Of a stretch of 9,187 bases of DNA, positions 7,267-9,187 are shown in pieces. The position numbers were made by a program, and so were the translations under genes. The notes under the pieces are model-generated. The model was not told the DNA's origin. It searched no databases and worked only from the letters and a program-made list of their open reading frames with translations. The stretch is from JAWLFI01 sp041685645. Its GTDB lineage: Bacteria; Bacteroidota; Bacteroidia; Chitinophagales; Saprospiraceae. The DNA lies in NCBI GenBank assembly GCA_041685645.1, contig JAWLFI010000109.1:1-9187 (forward strand), written 5' to 3'. The first letter of the stretch is position 1. Each line of letters opens with the position of its first letter.

Positions 7267-8556
7267 ATGAGTTTTAATGCCCCTTTGCAACTGTCCCAGG
7301 AATTTAAAATTCTTTTAGATGAACTAGAGGATAGTTCCAAAAATATATTCATCACGGGCCGGGCGGGTACGGGAAAGTCCACATTGCTGCGATTATTTAC
7401 AAAAACGACCCAACATAATACGATCGTTCTGGCACCAACGGGCATTGCGGCCCTAAATGCTGGCGGACAGACCATACACTCATTTTTTCGATTCCCTCCA
7501 CGTCTGCTTACTCCAGACATGATATATCGAAGACGAAATTCGAAAATATATCGCGAAATGGATACGCTCGTCATCGATGAGATTTCAATGGTTCGAGCGG
7601 ATATGATGGATGCTATGGATCTTTTCCTAAAGAAAAACCGAGGAAATGAAGAACCCTTTGGCGGGGTTCGCGTCATCCTGTTTGGGGATTTATTTCAATT
7701 GCCTCCGGTAGTATCCTCTGCTGAGGAACAGCAATATCTTCAGCATCAGTATAGTAGTGAATACTTTTTCAGTGCGCCAGCCTTTGATCACCTGAATTTT
7801 GATATCCACGAACTAAATACCGTGTATCGACAGGAACAACGATTCTTTCTCGATATCCTGGATGCCATTCGTCGACAACAAATCGACTACGAACAAATGG
7901 AAACCCTCAACAAACGAGTATTTCCCGAACAATTGCCCTACGAGCCCCCATTCATCACACTCACCGCAACCAATGCAAAAGCGGATGCCATCAATACCCA
8001 AAATATTCGCCGGCTTCCCGGGAGTGAGCACTTTTATGCTGCCCGAACCGACGGTGCTTTTCCCAAGCATCTCGAACCCACTAATGAGCAATTGGTGCTG
8101 AAGGAAGGCGCACAAGTCATGACCCTCAAAAATGATTCTGAAGGCAGGTATGTCAATGGATCCATCGGTACGATCCAGGCCTGTCATATTGATGCAATTG
8201 ACGTGCTATTCGATGACTACAAAGAAACGATCACGCTAAAAAGAGACCGCTGGGAAATGATCAAGTATAAATGGAAACCCAAAACAGGAGAAATACAAGC
8301 AGAAACCGTTGGCTCGTTTAACCAGATTCCCATAAAACTCGCCTGGGCGATCACCATTCACAAAAGTCAGGGAAAAACATTCGAGAAGGTCGCCATAGAC
8401 CTCGGTAAAGGAGCTTTCGCTCATGGACAAACATACGTAGCTCTAAGTCGTTGCACTACCTTTGAGGGCATTGCCCTGCGGCAACCTCTTACTCCCCGGG
8501 ACATCAAAGTAGATCCCCGCGTATCGGAATTTTACGAGCGCTTTGTCGTCGCATGA
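7267..8556 (+). CDS. Pif1/RecD-like superfamily 1B DNA helicase (AAA-type ATPase)
   Basis: 429 residues, about the size of minimal bacterial Pif1 helicases. SF1 motifs appear in order: Walker A GRAGTGKST (31-39), motif Ia LAPTGIAALNAGGQTIHSFF (55-74), Walker B LVIDEISMV (101-109), motif III FGDLFQLPPVV (139-149, typical of Pif1), an arginine motif VYRQ (186-189), motif V AITIHKSQGKTF (361-372), and motif VI TYVALSRC (389-396). The C-terminal part has the RecD2/Pif1-type SH3-like insertion region (about 280-350). Such enzymes translocate 5' to 3' on single-stranded DNA and unwind duplexes, G-quadruplexes, R-loops or stalled forks in the cytoplasm. No signal peptide or extra domain is present. 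ATG lies 3 nt after the nuclease stop codon, indicating cotranscription and probable translational coupling. Why a cytoplasmic helicase is paired with an exported nuclease is not evident. The family call is strong. Confidence 0.94.
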   Translation: MSFNAPLQLSQEFKILLDELEDSSKNIFITGRAGTGKSTLLRLFTKTTQHNTIVLAPTGIAALNAGGQTIHSFFRFPPRLLTPDMIYRRRNSKIYREMDTLVIDEISMVRADMMDAMDLFLKKNRGNEEPFGGVRVILFGDLFQLPPVVSSAEEQQYLQHQYSSEYFFSAPAFDHLNFDIHELNTVYRQEQRFFLDILDAIRRQQIDYEQMETLNKRVFPEQLPYEPPFITLTATNAKADAINTQNIRRLPGSEHFYAARTDGAFPKHLEPTNEQLVLKEGAQVMTLKNDSEGRYVNGSIGTIQACHIDAIDVLFDDYKETITLKRDRWEMIKYKWKPKTGEIQAETVGSFNQIPIKLAWAITIHKSQGKTFEKVAIDLGKGAFAHGQTYVALSRCTTFEGIALRQPLTPRDIKVDPRVSEFYERFVVA

Positions 8557-8577
8557 ATCTATATTTTTATCCTCTTC

Positions 8578-8609
8578 TTTTAAGATTTGGCTAAAATTTG
8601 TTACTTTTA
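8578..8609 (+). promoter_or_regulatory. Possible promoter of the small membrane protein gene
   Basis: TACTTTTA (8602-8609) resembles the Bacteroidota -7 box TAnnTTTG with the last base changed. TTTT (8578-8581) is 20 nt upstream in the -33 position. It lies in the 70-nt gap after the helicase gene, so the small gene could have its own transcript, though readthrough from the helicase is equally possible. AT-rich sequence gives such matches easily. Confidence 0.3.
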
Positions 8610-8626
8610 GAAGCAAATATTTGATG

Positions 8627-8761
8627 ATGTCAAGAAACAAAAAGCGCAATAAGCGCATCCGAAAAATAAAACAACAGCGAGAAGGTAAAAGGGTCCTAAT
8701 TATTTCTGTTGTTGTCACTGTCCTGATTATGATAATCCTCTACTTTGGATTTAGTGGATAA
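8627..8761 (+). CDS. Small very basic single-pass membrane protein, function unknown
   Basis: 44 residues. The first 22 contain 12 Lys/Arg (MSRNKKRNKRIRKIKQQREG and on), followed by one hydrophobic helix (about 23-41, LIISVVVTVLIMIILYFGF) and a short GFSG tail. By the positive-inside rule the basic N-terminus is cytoplasmic and the C-terminus outside, with no cleavage site evident. The frame stays open upstream to an ATG at 8543, but that would overlap the helicase end and add a sequence unlike the rest. The paired ATGs at 8624 and 8627 just after the possible promoter are better starts. The tail could bind nucleic acid, acidic lipids or a protein partner; none is shown. I do not recognise a named family. 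The charge-then-helix design argues for a real gene. Confidence 0.65.
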   Translation: MSRNKKRNKRIRKIKQQREGKRVLIISVVVTVLIMIILYFGFSG

Positions 8762-8802
8762 GTCCTGAAACAACGCTTGGCCCCTTGCAATAGAATTTCA
8801 CC

Positions 8803-8829
8803 TTAGGATTGTTTTTACACAATTCCTAA
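8803..8829. repeat. Imperfect inverted repeat downstream of the small membrane protein gene
   Basis: TTAGGATTGT (8803-8812) pairs with ACAATTCCTAA (8819-8829) with one bulged base and a 6-nt loop. It begins 42 nt after the small gene's stop codon. Neither strand has a T run directly after the stem, so it is not a standard intrinsic terminator. It could still protect or process the 3' end of the mRNA. Confidence 0.4.
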
Positions 8830-9050
8830 AATGATCTGTCGAGCTCTCCCGCATTTGTCATAACCTTTGTCAAAAGTGGATGGCCTACTGATGTTTTATG
8901 TTGAATTACAGAAGCTTAGCAGAGGGATAACTCCTCGAACCTAGAGCTGTTTTTATCAGAAAGATAGGAAAGACTTGCACTATTGTAATAAGGGTGCCTC
9001 CGGAAACTATCCTCTTGCGCGAACAGCCATTTTTTTTAATTGCTTAGATG

Positions 9051-9077
9051 TAAAATATGCACGTAATCATCGTGTAT
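9051..9077 (-). terminator. Weak terminator-like hairpin after the right-edge reading frame
   Basis: On the minus strand ATACACG and CGTGCAT pair (six of seven positions) around loop ATGATTA, followed by ATTTTA. It starts 11 nt after the stop codon of the leftward frame ending at 9088, where a terminator would be expected. The stem is short and contains a mismatch. Confidence 0.3.
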
Positions 9078-9087
9078 CCTCAGTCAC

Positions 9088-9187
9088 TTAGCTAGGCTCC
9101 ATTGTCTCGCCTTGATTACGCACATACTTTTTCACCTTCACATCAAAAAACAGTTTCCTGAGGTACCCATAATTTGTTCCTGAAACC
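9088..9187 (-). CDS. Possible C-terminal fragment of an unidentified protein, start outside window
   Basis: Reading leftward from the right edge, one frame is open for 32 codons to TAA at 9090-9088. The translation begins VSGTNYGYLRKLFFDVKVKK and ends YVRNQGETMEPS. The other two leftward frames stop within about 16 codons. The mix of aromatic and basic residues looks protein-like, and a weak terminator-like hairpin follows 11 nt later. I do not recognise the family; a transposase tail is conceivable but unsupported. With only 32 residues visible, chance openness remains possible. Confidence 0.4.
   Translation of the reverse strand, partial: VSGTNYGYLRKLFFDVKVKKYVRNQGETMEPS

Larger units (their letters stand above)
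8762..9087. other. 326-bp stretch with no supportable gene
   Basis: All frames on both strands are broken by frequent stops, and no reading frame resembles a protein. I see no tRNA, rRNA or recognisable structured RNA. It holds an imperfect hairpin at 8803-8829, a short direct repeat TTTGTCA (8854-8860 and 8866-8872), a T8 run near 9030-9037 with no convincing stem before it, and a weak terminator-like hairpin at 9051-9077. It may be the spacer between two convergent genes. Confidence 0.55.

Noticed and set aside
6799..7676. Minus-strand open frames of 141 and 151 codons opposite the nuclease and helicase
   Set aside because: The sense-strand genes carry full family motifs; the antisense translations do not resemble proteins and have no start context or promoter.
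8543..8626. Longer start at 8543 for the small membrane protein
   Set aside because: It would overlap the helicase gene and place the start upstream of the only promoter-like element; the added residues differ in character from the basic tail.
8930..8950. GGTTCGA on the minus strand as a tRNA T-loop
   Set aside because: The flanking bases do not form the T stem, and no acceptor, D or anticodon arms fit around it.
9030..9037. T8 run as a plus-strand intrinsic terminator
   Set aside because: No stable GC-rich stem precedes it, and no plus-strand gene ends close by.
8763..9186. Nine-base direct repeat TCCTGAAAC at 8763-8771 and 9178-9186 as possible insertion-site duplication
   Set aside because: Short enough to be chance; no inverted ends or transposase lie between the copies, and the region does not look like an inserted element.
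1..9187. CRISPR array, restriction-modification, toxin-antitoxin or retron-type defence system
   Set aside because: No regular repeats, methyltransferase, reverse transcriptase or toxin-antitoxin pair is visible; the exported hydrolases carry signal peptides, which does not fit cytoplasmic defence.

Overview
The window looks like a chromosomal segment of a Bacteroidota bacterium, probably an environmental or marine lineage of the Flavobacteriia/Saprospiria/Cytophagia type. The evidence is a SusC-like TonB-dependent receptor with an N-terminal carboxypeptidase-regulatory-like domain, DUF5689-type and choice-of-anchor-J-type domains, a lipoprotein signal followed by an acidic K-E-D stretch, A|Q signal-peptidase sites, near absence of Shine-Dalgarno sequences, and TAnnTTTG-type -7 promoter boxes. 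Genus cannot be told from the sequence.

Layout. Two transcription units diverge from a 127-bp intergenic region (6084-6210). Leftward: a 947-residue TonB-dependent receptor (6083-3240), 2 nt later a 658-residue DUF5689 surface lipoprotein (3237-1261), then a secreted phospholipase D-superfamily protein that runs off the left edge (1257 to 1). That last gene starts at a non-ATG codon. Its signal-peptide region contains a perfect 15-bp hairpin followed by eight T, which looks like an intrinsic terminator or attenuator. Rightward: a secreted endonuclease/exonuclease/phosphatase-family enzyme (6211-7263), 3 nt later a Pif1/RecD-like helicase (7267-8556), then a 44-residue, very basic, single-pass membrane protein (8627-8761). 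From 8762 to 9087 I see no gene, only weak hairpins. At the right edge a leftward reading frame (9187-9088) may be the C-terminus of another, unidentified gene.

How the parts may work together (inference). Two exported phosphodiesterase-type enzymes of different folds flank an outer-membrane receptor and a surface lipoprotein. The lipoprotein and the PLD protein share an OB-fold-like signature (IQD..G..I, then F-R/N-GL). The simplest joint role is extracellular cleavage of a phosphodiester polymer, most plausibly DNA or RNA, with capture by the lipoprotein and import of fragments through the receptor for phosphorus, nucleoside or nitrogen supply. No SusD homologue is present in the window, so the DUF5689 lipoprotein may take the SusD place. 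The helicase is cytoplasmic and its link to this role is unclear.
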